A DNA stretch of 62,351 nucleotides from Chloroflexota bacterium. GTDB lineage: Bacteria; Chloroflexota; Anaerolineae; Aggregatilineales; Phototrophicaceae. Below the pieces are notes generated by a model. The model did no database searches. It had not been told where the DNA came from and worked only from the letters and a program-made list of their open reading frames with translations. Positions 44,031 through 53,892 of this stretch are shown piece by piece. Where the stretch lies: contig WTGF01000017.1 in the NCBI GenBank assembly GCA_011525385.1, positions 1 to 62,351 of the forward strand. The letters are read 5' to 3'. The stretch's first letter is position 1; each line of letters opens with the position of its first letter. A program made the translations under genes and the position numbers.

Positions 44031-44192
44031 GGGCGGTAAAATGGGTCCCGCGCATCTGTCTGATTACAGTTGTATGATCTTGGCATCGTTCAAAGCGAGC
44101 AGTGTGACCGGCTCTTGTCGTCATGGGACGATGAATACAGTTCAACAGGCGAACTTGCTCGGAATCAGTGACCTGAAAGCTTGGAGGAGAAA

Positions 44193-45095
<903 letters not shown>

Positions 45096-45149
45096 GATGG
45101 CCCGTGGCGCGGAACCGGACGAGCGAACAGCCATAGTCGGAGGGATCCC

Positions 45150-46349
<1,200 letters not shown>

Positions 46350-46383
46350 TCCCGGACCTGCGCCGCCGTCTCGCGGTAGAGTA

Positions 46384-46455
46384 TCCTTTTCGGTTGCAAT
46401 ACTTTTAGTCAGTCCTCGACATGAGAATCTTAGCCCAAAATTACGAATGATTTGG
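46384..46455. repeat. Dispersed repeat, copy 2 of 2
   Basis: Homologue of 21327-21400 (shares CAGTCCTCGACATGAGA and GCCCAAAA). It lies in the 371-base gap 46350-46720, right after the enolase-type gene. After it comes a REP-like stretch (about 46457-46520, GAGGCGAC...GTCGCGAAG) before the promoter of the binding-protein gene. Confidence 0.65.
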
Positions 46456-46573
46456 TAGAGGCGACTTCGGTGGGTCGCGAAGACACGGACCTTCGATTGT
46501 CCCTACCGGCTGTCAGGAGGCTGTTGTTATTTATTTCATCCGACTTCGATACACTAGCCAAAACAGCAGCGTT

Positions 46574-46601
46574 TGAAATATACGAAATCTGCGCTATAAT
46601 A
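46574..46601 (+). promoter_or_regulatory. Sigma-70-like promoter of the sugar-importer operon
   Basis: TTGAAA (46574-46579), 16-base spacer, TATAAT (46596-46601). It implies a leader of about 110 bases before the ATG at 46721. It is the best-scoring promoter-like site I can see in the window. Confidence 0.7.
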
Positions 46602-46657
46602 CCGAACACTTGGCTGGTCGCGCCGTTGAAGGAGTGTGTATCGGTCATTTGAAACCG

Positions 46658-46683
46658 GTCTCAACAGGCGATTCGCCTGAGAC
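46658..46683 (+). promoter_or_regulatory. Leader hairpin upstream of binding-protein gene
   Basis: GTCTC and GAGAC enclose AGGCG-ATT-CGCCT with an AAC bulge, a composite stem in the leader. It is 38 bases before the ATG and ends well before the GGAGGAG site, so it may stabilise the mRNA or tune translation. No riboswitch class is recognised. Confidence 0.45.
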
Positions 46684-46720
46684 ATTGTGACCATTAACGT
46701 TTATTTGGAGGAGTCTCGAT

Positions 46721-47707
46721 ATGAGAAAGCTAGTTCGCACAATCCCGGTGCTGCTTTTGGCGCTGGGTGTCATGATTGCCGGCATCGGCGGCGTTGGCGC
46801 GCAAGACCAACTGACCTTCAGCATGGTCAGCCACGGCGGTATTGGTAATCCCTTCTGGGTCGTTGTTATCAAGGGTATGGAAGACGCCTGTTCTTTGCTG
46901 GGCGCGGATTGCGCCTGGTTGTCGGATCCCGTTGACAATATTGATGATATGGCTGGCTACTGGGATGACGCCCTGGCCCGCAATAACGATGGTATCGGCA
47001 CCACGGTTCCGAATCCCGAAGTTATCCGCGACGGCGTCAACCGCGCTGCCGAAGCCGGCATTCCTGTGATCGTCTTCAACACGGCCGATCCCAACGCCGG
47101 CACACCCGACGCGCTGCCGACGCTCTTCTACATCGGCGCCAACGAGTTCCTGGGCGGGCGCTCCAACGCGAACGCTGTGCTTGACGCGGCCGACGCCGCC
47201 GGCGTAGAAATCGCCCGAGCCGTTTGCCCGATCCAGGAAGTTGGACACAGTGGCCTGGAAGCCCGTTGCGCGGGCGTCCGCTCTGTCTTTGAAGAAGCTG
47301 GCATCCCGCTGGATCAGCTGACCATCAATAACGATGTGACGGCATCCGCCGGTACCTTTGCCGACTACTTCAACGCCAATCCGGATACCAACGCTGTCTT
47401 CAGCCTTGGTCCCAACCCGGCTAGCTCACTGAACCTGTACATCCAGGAAGCCGGCGTCATGGCTGGCGATATCTTCGCCACCACGCACGATACCAGCGCT
47501 GAGATCTATGAAATGATCCAGAATGGCTACCTGATCCAGGCGATCGACCAGCAGCCTTACCTGCAAGGATTCGAGACGATCATGTGGCTCTACTTGAACA
47601 GCCAGTTCAAGATGGCCCCCGGTGGCGATATTCTAACCGGTCCTGGCGTCATCGATGGCAGCAATGTTGACGCCATCATCGAACTGACCGCTCAAGGTTA
47701 TCGCTAA
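46721..47707 (+). CDS. Sugar ABC transporter substrate-binding protein, ribose/xylose type
   Basis: Envelope binding protein of the periplasmic-binding-protein type 1 fold (RbsB/FrcB-like), 328 residues. The signal peptide is MRKLVRTIPVLLLALGVMIA and onwards to VGAQ; no lipobox is obvious, so it may be a soluble or loosely held protein. LTFSMVSHGGIGNPFWVVVI opens the first lobe, and VFNTADPNAGTPDALPTLFY and LEARCAGVRSVFEEAGIP lie in the hinge and second lobe. It is expressed from its own promoter and followed by a strong terminator, so that it can be made in excess over the permease. Pentose is the likely ligand from context. Confidence 0.92.
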   Translation: MRKLVRTIPVLLLALGVMIAGIGGVGAQDQLTFSMVSHGGIGNPFWVVVIKGMEDACSLLGADCAWLSDPVDNIDDMAGYWDDALARNNDGIGTTVPNPEVIRDGVNRAAEAGIPVIVFNTADPNAGTPDALPTLFYIGANEFLGGRSNANAVLDAADAAGVEIARAVCPIQEVGHSGLEARCAGVRSVFEEAGIPLDQLTINNDVTASAGTFADYFNANPDTNAVFSLGPNPASSLNLYIQEAGVMAGDIFATTHDTSAEIYEMIQNGYLIQAIDQQPYLQGFETIMWLYLNSQFKMAPGGDILTGPGVIDGSNVDAIIELTAQGYR

Positions 47708-47728
47708 AGCCGAGATCGGCAATCGCAG

Positions 47729-47756
47729 TGGGTGGGGATTCATCCCCACCCATTTT
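47729..47756 (+). terminator. Intrinsic terminator after the binding-protein gene
   Basis: TGGGTGGGGAT pairs perfectly with ATCCCCACCCA, then TTTT. It lies 22 bases after the stop. Partial read-through would give less permease than binding protein, as is usual for ABC importers. Confidence 0.88.
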
Positions 47757-47854
47757 CTTATACTTCCTTTTACTCCGCGAAGGCTGCCGCTGATTCAGTT
47801 GCATCAGCTTGAACTATTCCTGATAATCCTTTAGTCATATTCGAGTGATTGCTT

Positions 47855-49969
47855 ATGATGCAAGCATATTTTGAAGGCAAACGAGAAGCCTCCAATATCG
47901 GCATGCTCGTTGCAGGCTTGATATTTGGTTTTGCCGTCCTGGGGTTCTTGATCGCATATGGAGTTGCTTTCGGCTGGGTTCCCCTGGGCGAGCGGATCGA
48001 CATTCTGCGCAGCAGCCTGAATAGCGTCGAACATATCGTCATATTTGCCAGCCTAGTCTATGCTGCCTGCTGTCTGCGCACCGCATACGGGCTTTACACG
48101 CGCGAGCAAGCGAGCCTGCGCTGGTCCCAATGGATGCTCTTCGTCACGGTCATGATCGGCGGCGCAATCCTGCTCAGCGTCGCCATTCCGGTCGGCTTGA
48201 AGTTTTCGCTGTTGCTCGGCCAGCACAGCGACCTGCGAAACGCCATTGCCGCGGATACCGGCGGCTTGGCGTCCATGGCGCTCGCGATCGGCGAAGCGCT
48301 GATCAGCATCTGTCTATTTGTGATTGCGCTGCTGGCGCTGCTGGCGCTGCTGGTGTTCTTGATCCCGCCCCTGGAATCACTGCGAGATCGACCTGGCGCG
48401 CGCTTGATCGCCTCTCCGCCGCGCAAGTTCGTCCAGGCGATTTTGACAGTGCTGTTCGCGGGCGTGGTCTGTTTCCTGGTGGCCGGGGCGGCGGTCGTTC
48501 CGGAGTATCCGGGCCAGACGACGATTCGCGATGCGGAAAATCATCGTCTGCTGGCGGGCCTGCTGTTTTTCTTGCCGGCCTTCTTCGCCTACCGCGTGGT
48601 TCGTCAGGTGGAGGAACAGTCGGATGAATTGCGGCGCGCGCTGGCCCTGACACCGGGCAAATACATACGCGCCAACCTGGCCAAGTCGCCCAGCGCCGGC
48701 GCGATCATCGGCTTCATTGCCATTTTCATGGGCTTTACCATGGCTACCGATCTCTTCCTCGAGCCCAGCTCGGTCGCGTCTTTTCTCAGCAACGTGGCGA
48801 CCAAAGGCGTCATCGCTATCGGCGTCACCTATTTGATGATTTCGGGCGAGTTTGATCTGTCGGTTGGTTCAATCCTGGGTGTCACCGCGCTATCGTTTAT
48901 GAACTTTATGACGCATGGCGCGCCGGTATTCGGCGTGGTAGGGCCGGTGCCGGCGGCATTGCTGGCCATCTTCATCGCCTTCATCCTGGGCGCGATTAAC
49001 GGCGTTCTGTTGATCTCAACGCGAATACCATCCTTTATCGTGACGCTGGGAACAATGCTGGCATTCCGGGCCATCACGTTGGTCGCCATCGCCGGCGGCC
49101 GCATCTTGCGCTACAGCGACCATCACGAATCGCTGCCGGTGATCGGCATCAGCAATATCGTCTTTCTTGCGCTGGCGGTGGTCGGTCTTGGCGTTGTCGC
49201 ATTCACCGCCTATCGCGTCTTGCCCGTCTTGTACCGAGGGGCGAGCCACGCCTGGTCAATCCGCAGGAACAACGGCGATTTCGGCACCAGCGGCGCAATC
49301 GTCCGCAGCGCCGTTTTCGCGCTGATTCTGCTGATTCTGCTCGCGATTGTTGTCTGGTTGCTGGCCGTCCTGTCTTACCATGGCAGCGCCAGCGGCGGGC
49401 AAATCGTCGAAGTAGGCTACTTTGATTTGTTCAACGGGCGCGTGCTCCAGATCGGCTCGGAGGGCGACTTCTTCCACATGCAGATCCCGCGCAACGCCAA
49501 TGTGCGCCTGGCAATTGTCTGGTGGTTCATCTTCGTGGCGATATTTCATGTCGTGCTCACGAGCACGTCCTTCGGCAACAGCATTTTCGCGACCGGCGGC
49601 AACGAGGGCGCGGCGCGCGCGCAAGGCGTCAACGTCGATCGCGTCAAACTACAGAACTTCGTGATCGTCGCCTTGCTAACCGGTATCGCCGCCATCTACG
49701 AGACCGCGCGAAACCCGGGCGTCGATCCCTTGAAAGGCACGGGCTGGGAGCTCGAGGTCATCGCCATGACGGTGATCGGCGGCGCGCTGCTGACAGGCGG
49801 ATACGGCAGCGTGGTCGGCTCGTTGCTGGGGGCGCTGATATTCGGCATGCTGCAAACCGGTCTGGTATTGGTCGGCATTGAATCGCGACTCTTCTCCGGC
49901 ACCATCGGTGTCATCATCATCGCGGCGGTCGTTTTGAACACCTTAGTCCGCGGCGCGCGCCAGAATTAG
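47855..49969 (+). CDS. Ribose/xylose-type ABC permease with long N-terminal membrane extension
   Basis: BPD_transp_2 family permease (RbsC/FrcC-like). It is 704 residues, double the usual ~340. The first ~270 residues add about six spans (VAGLIFGFAVLGFLIAYGVA, LFVTVMIGGAILLSVAIPVG and others) with no recognised domain; the canonical core then begins with GVTYLMISGEFDLSVGSILG. The second half has GGNEGAARAQGVNVDRVKL, the ATPase-docking loop, and an additional loop of about 100 residues before it. ATG 47855 or 47858 may be used; neither has a strong site. The ATPase starts 12 bases after the stop. Together they form the membrane part of the pentose-type importer. Confidence 0.88.
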   Translation: MMQAYFEGKREASNIGMLVAGLIFGFAVLGFLIAYGVAFGWVPLGERIDILRSSLNSVEHIVIFASLVYAACCLRTAYGLYTREQASLRWSQWMLFVTVMIGGAILLSVAIPVGLKFSLLLGQHSDLRNAIAADTGGLASMALAIGEALISICLFVIALLALLALLVFLIPPLESLRDRPGARLIASPPRKFVQAILTVLFAGVVCFLVAGAAVVPEYPGQTTIRDAENHRLLAGLLFFLPAFFAYRVVRQVEEQSDELRRALALTPGKYIRANLAKSPSAGAIIGFIAIFMGFTMATDLFLEPSSVASFLSNVATKGVIAIGVTYLMISGEFDLSVGSILGVTALSFMNFMTHGAPVFGVVGPVPAALLAIFIAFILGAINGVLLISTRIPSFIVTLGTMLAFRAITLVAIAGGRILRYSDHHESLPVIGISNIVFLALAVVGLGVVAFTAYRVLPVLYRGASHAWSIRRNNGDFGTSGAIVRSAVFALILLILLAIVVWLLAVLSYHGSASGGQIVEVGYFDLFNGRVLQIGSEGDFFHMQIPRNANVRLAIVWWFIFVAIFHVVLTSTSFGNSIFATGGNEGAARAQGVNVDRVKLQNFVIVALLTGIAAIYETARNPGVDPLKGTGWELEVIAMTVIGGALLTGGYGSVVGSLLGALIFGMLQTGLVLVGIESRLFSGTIGVIIIAAVVLNTLVRGARQN

Positions 49970-49981
49970 GGAGCATGAAAC

Positions 49982-50788
49982 ATGCAATACGAGCAAAAGA
50001 ACAGCGACGCATTGGTGGATATGATTGATATCCACAAGTATTTTGGCAGTGTACAGGTGCTTCGCGGTATCGACTTCCATGTTGATCGGCAGGAAATTGT
50101 CGGCTTGCTGGGAGACAACGGCGCCGGCAAATCCACGCTGATTAAAGTGCTTACGGGCTTCCACAGCTTGACGCGCGGCCAAATCTTCTTCGACGACCAG
50201 GCTGTCAACATCCATTCACCCCACGACGCGCGCGAACTGGGCATCGAGACGGTGCACCAGGATCTGGCGCTGGTGCCCTTGATGAGCATCGCGCGCAACT
50301 TTTGGCTGGGGCAAGAGCCCACGTACGAGGTCGGTCCCTTCAAATTCTTGGACAAGAAGATGATGGCGCGCGAGTCGATACAAGCCCTGGCTGACGTCGG
50401 CATTCACATCCGCGATTCCGAAGAAACGGTCGGCACCATGTCCGGTGGCGAGCGGCAGTCAATCGCGATCGGGCGAGCCGTCTACTTTGGCAAGAAGCTA
50501 TTGATCCTGGACGAACCCACCTCGGCGCTGTCTGTGGGCGAGACGCAAAAGGTGCTGGACTATACCATCGCCGCCAAAGAAAAAGGCATGAGCGTCATCT
50601 TCATCACCCACAATATCCGTCACGTATACGAGGTGGCGGACCGCTTTACCATCATCGAGCGCGGACATAAGCTAGGCGACTTCCACAAGAGCGAAGTGAC
50701 CGAAAACGAAGTGGCGGATATGATCGTCACGGGTCAGATTCCCGAGCGCCTGCGTCTGTACGAGGAGGAAGAAGAGGGCGGGGATTAG
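49982..50788 (+). CDS. ABC transporter ATPase, single NBD (FrcA-like)
   Basis: Energises the preceding permease. The 268-residue protein has one nucleotide-binding domain: Walker A GDNGAGKST at 44-52, the Q-loop HQDLALVP, signature MSGGERQ at 153-159, Walker B LLILDEP at 173-179 and the H-loop FITHNIRH. RbsA-type ATPases carry two fused domains (as at 3761), so this one most probably works as a homodimer, as in the fructose-type FrcA proteins. The acidic tail EEEEEGGD is unusual. It lies 12 bases behind the permease and 2 bases before the lipoprotein gene, so all are in one operon. Confidence 0.93.
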   Translation: MQYEQKNSDALVDMIDIHKYFGSVQVLRGIDFHVDRQEIVGLLGDNGAGKSTLIKVLTGFHSLTRGQIFFDDQAVNIHSPHDARELGIETVHQDLALVPLMSIARNFWLGQEPTYEVGPFKFLDKKMMARESIQALADVGIHIRDSEETVGTMSGGERQSIAIGRAVYFGKKLLILDEPTSALSVGETQKVLDYTIAAKEKGMSVIFITHNIRHVYEVADRFTIIERGHKLGDFHKSEVTENEVADMIVTGQIPERLRLYEEEEEGGD

Positions 50789-50790
50789 CC

Positions 50791-51459
50791 ATGAGACCAA
50801 ATTCACAGCATCAGTTCCGATTACTGGCCTTGATTACTATGCTGGTATTCGCCGCCTGCCGTCCGGTGGATACGCTCGATATTACGCCGTCGCCGACTCC
50901 AACGCCGGAACCGACCGCGACGCCCTCGCCGACACCGCCGCCGGCCGACTTCGTTGATCCTTACGAGGTCAATTCCAGCATCATGGAACGGCTGATAGCG
51001 TTGCTGCCCGATCCGCTTCCGGCGGTTGAAGAGTGGAAGCGCGTGACTGATAGTGGCACCGCCGAAGTGCGCAATATCCGCGGCATCCGCAGGCCAGCCA
51101 TTGGGCGCGCTATCCCCTATACCACTCAGCAAGGCAGTAGTATGTTGCTCAACTTCATCATCTTCGCCGATGAAGCCGCCGCCGCCGCCGAATTTGAGCG
51201 CAAGCGCGGGCTGCGCTCTGCGGATGTGGACTTGGAAGAGGACGCCGCATTCCGTACGCCCAATGCCTTTGGCTCGGGCTTGTATGGCTCGTTTGCGCTT
51301 TTCCAAATCGACAATTACTTCGTCGAAGTCTATGTGGAGATCTTTACCACCTCCGTCAGCCCCTTGGAGCTGCTGGCCAGCGAGACGATCAAATTCTTCG
51401 AGCGCAATCGCGAAGCCTTTGAAGCTGCCGCCAGCGGACCGGAAGAAGAGGACGGTTGA
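50791..51459 (+). CDS. Lipoprotein with Thr/Pro linker, first of two tandem domains
   Basis: Starts 2 bases after the ATPase stop and is therefore in its operon. The signal peptide ends in the lipobox FAAC, so the protein should be attached to the membrane at Cys23. A Thr/Pro-rich linker (TPSPTPTPEPTATPSPTPPP) carries a globular domain (about 65-215) with GLYGSFALFQIDNYFVEVYV. The next 145 codons in the same frame encode a homologous domain with GLYGSVALFAIDEFFLEVLM, separated by a single TGA at 51457-51459. So this may be the N-terminal half of one two-domain lipoprotein. Function unknown; a role in the importer is suggested only by the operon. Confidence 0.8.
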   Translation: MRPNSQHQFRLLALITMLVFAACRPVDTLDITPSPTPTPEPTATPSPTPPPADFVDPYEVNSSIMERLIALLPDPLPAVEEWKRVTDSGTAEVRNIRGIRRPAIGRAIPYTTQQGSSMLLNFIIFADEAAAAAEFERKRGLRSADVDLEEDAAFRTPNAFGSGLYGSFALFQIDNYFVEVYVEIFTTSVSPLELLASETIKFFERNREAFEAAASGPEEEDG

Positions 51460-51906
51460 AGAGATACCTTGCAGGTTGTCCTCGATAGCCTGCCCAAAGA
51501 GATCATCACCACCACGCAATGGCGGCGGGACTACTCGCGCTTTGACGAGGGCGTTGGCACGCCGCGCAACATACACAATGGCCGCGCTATCCGCGTCGCT
51601 TATGTCGACCAGATGGCAAACAACTTCCAGATAACATTTGGTCATTTCGACAGCGCCGATGACGCCATGGCGCATTACGAGAAGATCAAGGGCATCCGCG
51701 AAGGCATCGACGAGGAAAACTCGATAGAAGACTTCCCCAAGCCGCATGTCCTGGGCCGCGGGCTCTATGGTTCGGTTGCGCTTTTCGCCATCGACGAATT
51801 CTTCCTCGAGGTCTTGATGGAACGCGCGCCCGGCACCAGCGCCAACCCGACCGTAGCGATCGCCCGCCAAGCGCTGGCCATTCTCGATGCCGCGCGCGGC
51901 CAATAG
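51460..51906 (+). pseudogene. Second tandem domain of the lipoprotein, separated by an in-frame TGA
   Basis: Same reading frame as 50791-51459, beginning directly after its TGA. It encodes RDTLQVVLDSLPKEIITTTQ and a domain clearly homologous to the preceding one. It has no signal peptide, and the only local start is TTG 51469 with a weak site (AAGAGAT). The best reading is one ancestral two-domain lipoprotein with a nonsense change, or a sequencing error at the TGA. Independent translation as a cytoplasmic 145-residue protein is possible but would put the domain in a different compartment. Confidence 0.6.
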
Positions 51907-51956
51907 CGGTCGCAACTCCTAACCGCATCGCAATAGCCGACGGCTGTGCAGTCAGA

Positions 51957-51985
51957 TTCACGGTCGGCTTCGGCTGTGCTATAAT
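51957..51985 (+). promoter_or_regulatory. Promoter of the DinB-family gene
   Basis: TTCACG (51957-51962), 17-base spacer and TATAAT (51980-51985), with TG one base before the -10, an extended -10. It is 30 bases before the ATG at 52015, with GAAAGGAG between. Confidence 0.65.
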
Positions 51986-52014
51986 CCGCCCCAAACCATC
52001 GAAAGGAGCGATTC

Positions 52015-52503
52015 ATGCAAGCGCTTTCCAGGTACCGTCGCTGGCAACTGTGGGCGATGGAAAAGAACCCGGTGAATATCGAACAAGTCGTCACGAGCAT
52101 CACCGACCTGGGTGCCTTCGAGCGACGCGACGGCGGCGACGGTTGGACGATATCGGAAGTCCTGGGCCACCTATACGATGTCGATAGCGCCTTTCTGGCG
52201 CGGGCGCGCGCCCTGGCCGAGGGCAATGACCCGCCGCCGTCCTCCGGTCGGCATCAGGACGAAATGGTCATAGAAGCCGGTTATGCCGAACAGGACGCGC
52301 TGGATCTATTGGAAAAGTGGAAGGGTGTCCGGGCGCCATATCACGCGCTTCTGGCCTCCCTGCCCGAAGACGACGCGGCGCTCTGGGAGCGCCCGGGTCG
52401 CGATGTCGATGGGGGCGGCTTCACGCTCAATGACCAGCTCGTTCTGACCGCCTACCACGACTGCGATCACCTGCATCAGATCGTGAAGATTATTCGGGGT
52501 TGA
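52015..52503 (+). CDS. DinB-family (DinB/YfiT-like) protein
   Basis: A 162-residue four-helix-bundle protein of the DinB/YfiT superfamily, whose members bind a metal through three histidines and often act as thiol-dependent S-transferases. Candidate ligands are His53 (VLGHLYDVDSAF) and the pair in AYHDCDHLHQI near 149-155. The N-terminal ISEVLGHLYDVDSAFLARAR and C-terminal LNDQLVLTAYHDCDHLHQIV match the family pattern. It has its own promoter. No neighbouring thiol gene identifies the substrate. The Shine-Dalgarno GAAAGGAG supports the ATG chosen. Confidence 0.88.
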   Translation: MQALSRYRRWQLWAMEKNPVNIEQVVTSITDLGAFERRDGGDGWTISEVLGHLYDVDSAFLARARALAEGNDPPPSSGRHQDEMVIEAGYAEQDALDLLEKWKGVRAPYHALLASLPEDDAALWERPGRDVDGGGFTLNDQLVLTAYHDCDHLHQIVKIIRG

Positions 52504-52629
52504 TCCTTTTGAGCAAGGTCTTGCAAGCTTGCCAGAAGCATTCGGTGGCGCCCCCGCTGGATTGTCTCACTGCAAAATCAACTGAGGTCGATTCTTTGCT
52601 CTTGGCATCCGAATCGGGGCGCGATTGAC

Positions 52630-53850
52630 ATGCGCCAGCCGCCCGCACCCCTGCCCGAACGCATTCGTCCGCGCGATCTTGCCGGTTTCATCGGCCAGAA
52701 TCACCTGGTCGGTGCCGGCAAGCCGCTTTACCGCGTCCTGCAGGGGCGGACCATCCCCAGCATGATCTTCTGGGGTCCGCCGGGCGTGGGCAAAACCACG
52801 CTGGCCCGCATGATCGCCGCTGTCGCGGACAAGCCCTTCTACAACCTGTCCGCGGTCTCGGCCGGAAAAGCGGAACTGCGTCAGATCGTCGAAACGGTCA
52901 GAGCGCCGGGCAAGAACGCCAATGCGCAGATGGCGCTCTTTGACGCGCCCGACCAAGACGGGCCGCCCCAGGGTGTCATCCTATTCCTGGACGAGATCCA
53001 CCGCTTCAACAAAGCCCAGCAAGATTTCCTGCTGCCCTATGTCGAAGACGGCACCATCATCCTCATCGGCGCGACCACCGAGAATCCCAGCTTTGAAGTC
53101 ATATCGGCGCTGCTTTCGCGTATGCAAGTCTTCACGCTCAATCCGCTGACGGGGGAAGAGATCGAGCGGATCATCGCCCGGGGAACCGTCGCGCTGGGTG
53201 TCGAAATTGATGACGACGCCAACCACTTCCTGGCGAATTACGCCAATGGCGATGCCCGCGCCGCGCTGAATTTGTTGGAGAATGCCGCCCGGCTATACAG
53301 CGAACGGCGCATCGGCGTCGAGCATCTGCGCGAGACTTTGCAATCCAAGCATCTGCGCTACGACAAAACCGGCGAGGAACACTACAACACCATCAGCGCC
53401 TTCATCAAGAGCATGCGCGCGAGCGATGTCGACGCGGCGCTCTATTATATGGCGCGCATGGTCGACAGCGGCGAGGACCCCAAGTTCATCGCCCGACGTA
53501 TGGTCATCTTCGCCAGCGAAGATATCGGCATGGCCGATTCGTCGGCGCTGACCGTGGCCAATGAGGTCTTCCGCGCCGTTGAGACCATCGGCTTGCCCGA
53601 ATGCCAATTCAACCTGGCGCACGGCGTCGTCTATCTGGCTTGCGCGACCAAGAACCGCGCCGCCGGGGACGCTTATTTCACCGCCCTCGACGATGTCAAG
53701 GAACGTGGCAACTTGCCGATTCCGCTGCATATCCGCAACGCGCCCACGCAACTGATGAAGGAGCTGGGTTACGGGGAAGGCTACCGGGCTTATACTGACG
53801 AGAGCATGTTGCCGGAAGCGATCAAGGGACGACGATATTACCGACAATAG
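52630..53850 (+). CDS. rarA: Replication-associated recombination protein A (AAA+ ATPase)
   Basis: MgsA/RarA/WRNIP1 family helicase-like protein acting at stalled replication forks. The 406 residues are of normal length. AAA+ motifs: Walker [10 protein letters not shown] near 49-57, Walker [12 protein letters not shown] near 116-126, sensor 1 [10 protein letters not shown]. Behind the ATPase lies the MgsA tetramerisation part ([20 protein letters not shown] and [20 protein letters not shown]). No neighbouring replication gene; it lies between the DinB-type gene and a sulfatase. The 126-base gap before it shows no clear promoter. Confidence 0.95.
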   Translation: MRQPPAPLPERIRPRDLAGFIGQNHLVGAGKPLYRVLQGRTIPSMIFWGPPGVGKTTLARMIAAVADKPFYNLSAVSAGKAELRQIVETVRAPGKNANAQMALFDAPDQDGPPQGVILFLDEIHRFNKAQQDFLLPYVEDGTIILIGATTENPSFEVISALLSRMQVFTLNPLTGEEIERIIARGTVALGVEIDDDANHFLANYANGDARAALNLLENAARLYSERRIGVEHLRETLQSKHLRYDKTGEEHYNTISAFIKSMRASDVDAALYYMARMVDSGEDPKFIARRMVIFASEDIGMADSSALTVANEVFRAVETIGLPECQFNLAHGVVYLACATKNRAAGDAYFTALDDVKERGNLPIPLHIRNAPTQLMKELGYGEGYRAYTDESMLPEAIKGRRYYRQ

Positions 53851-53892
53851 CGTTGACAGCGCCCATCGGCCGCCGGCGACGAGCAGAGGATC

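Noticed and set aside
51457..51459. Selenocysteine or reassigned TGA in the split lipoprotein
   Set aside because: TGA is used as a normal stop throughout the window, and no selenocysteine insertion element or conserved cysteine position is evident.
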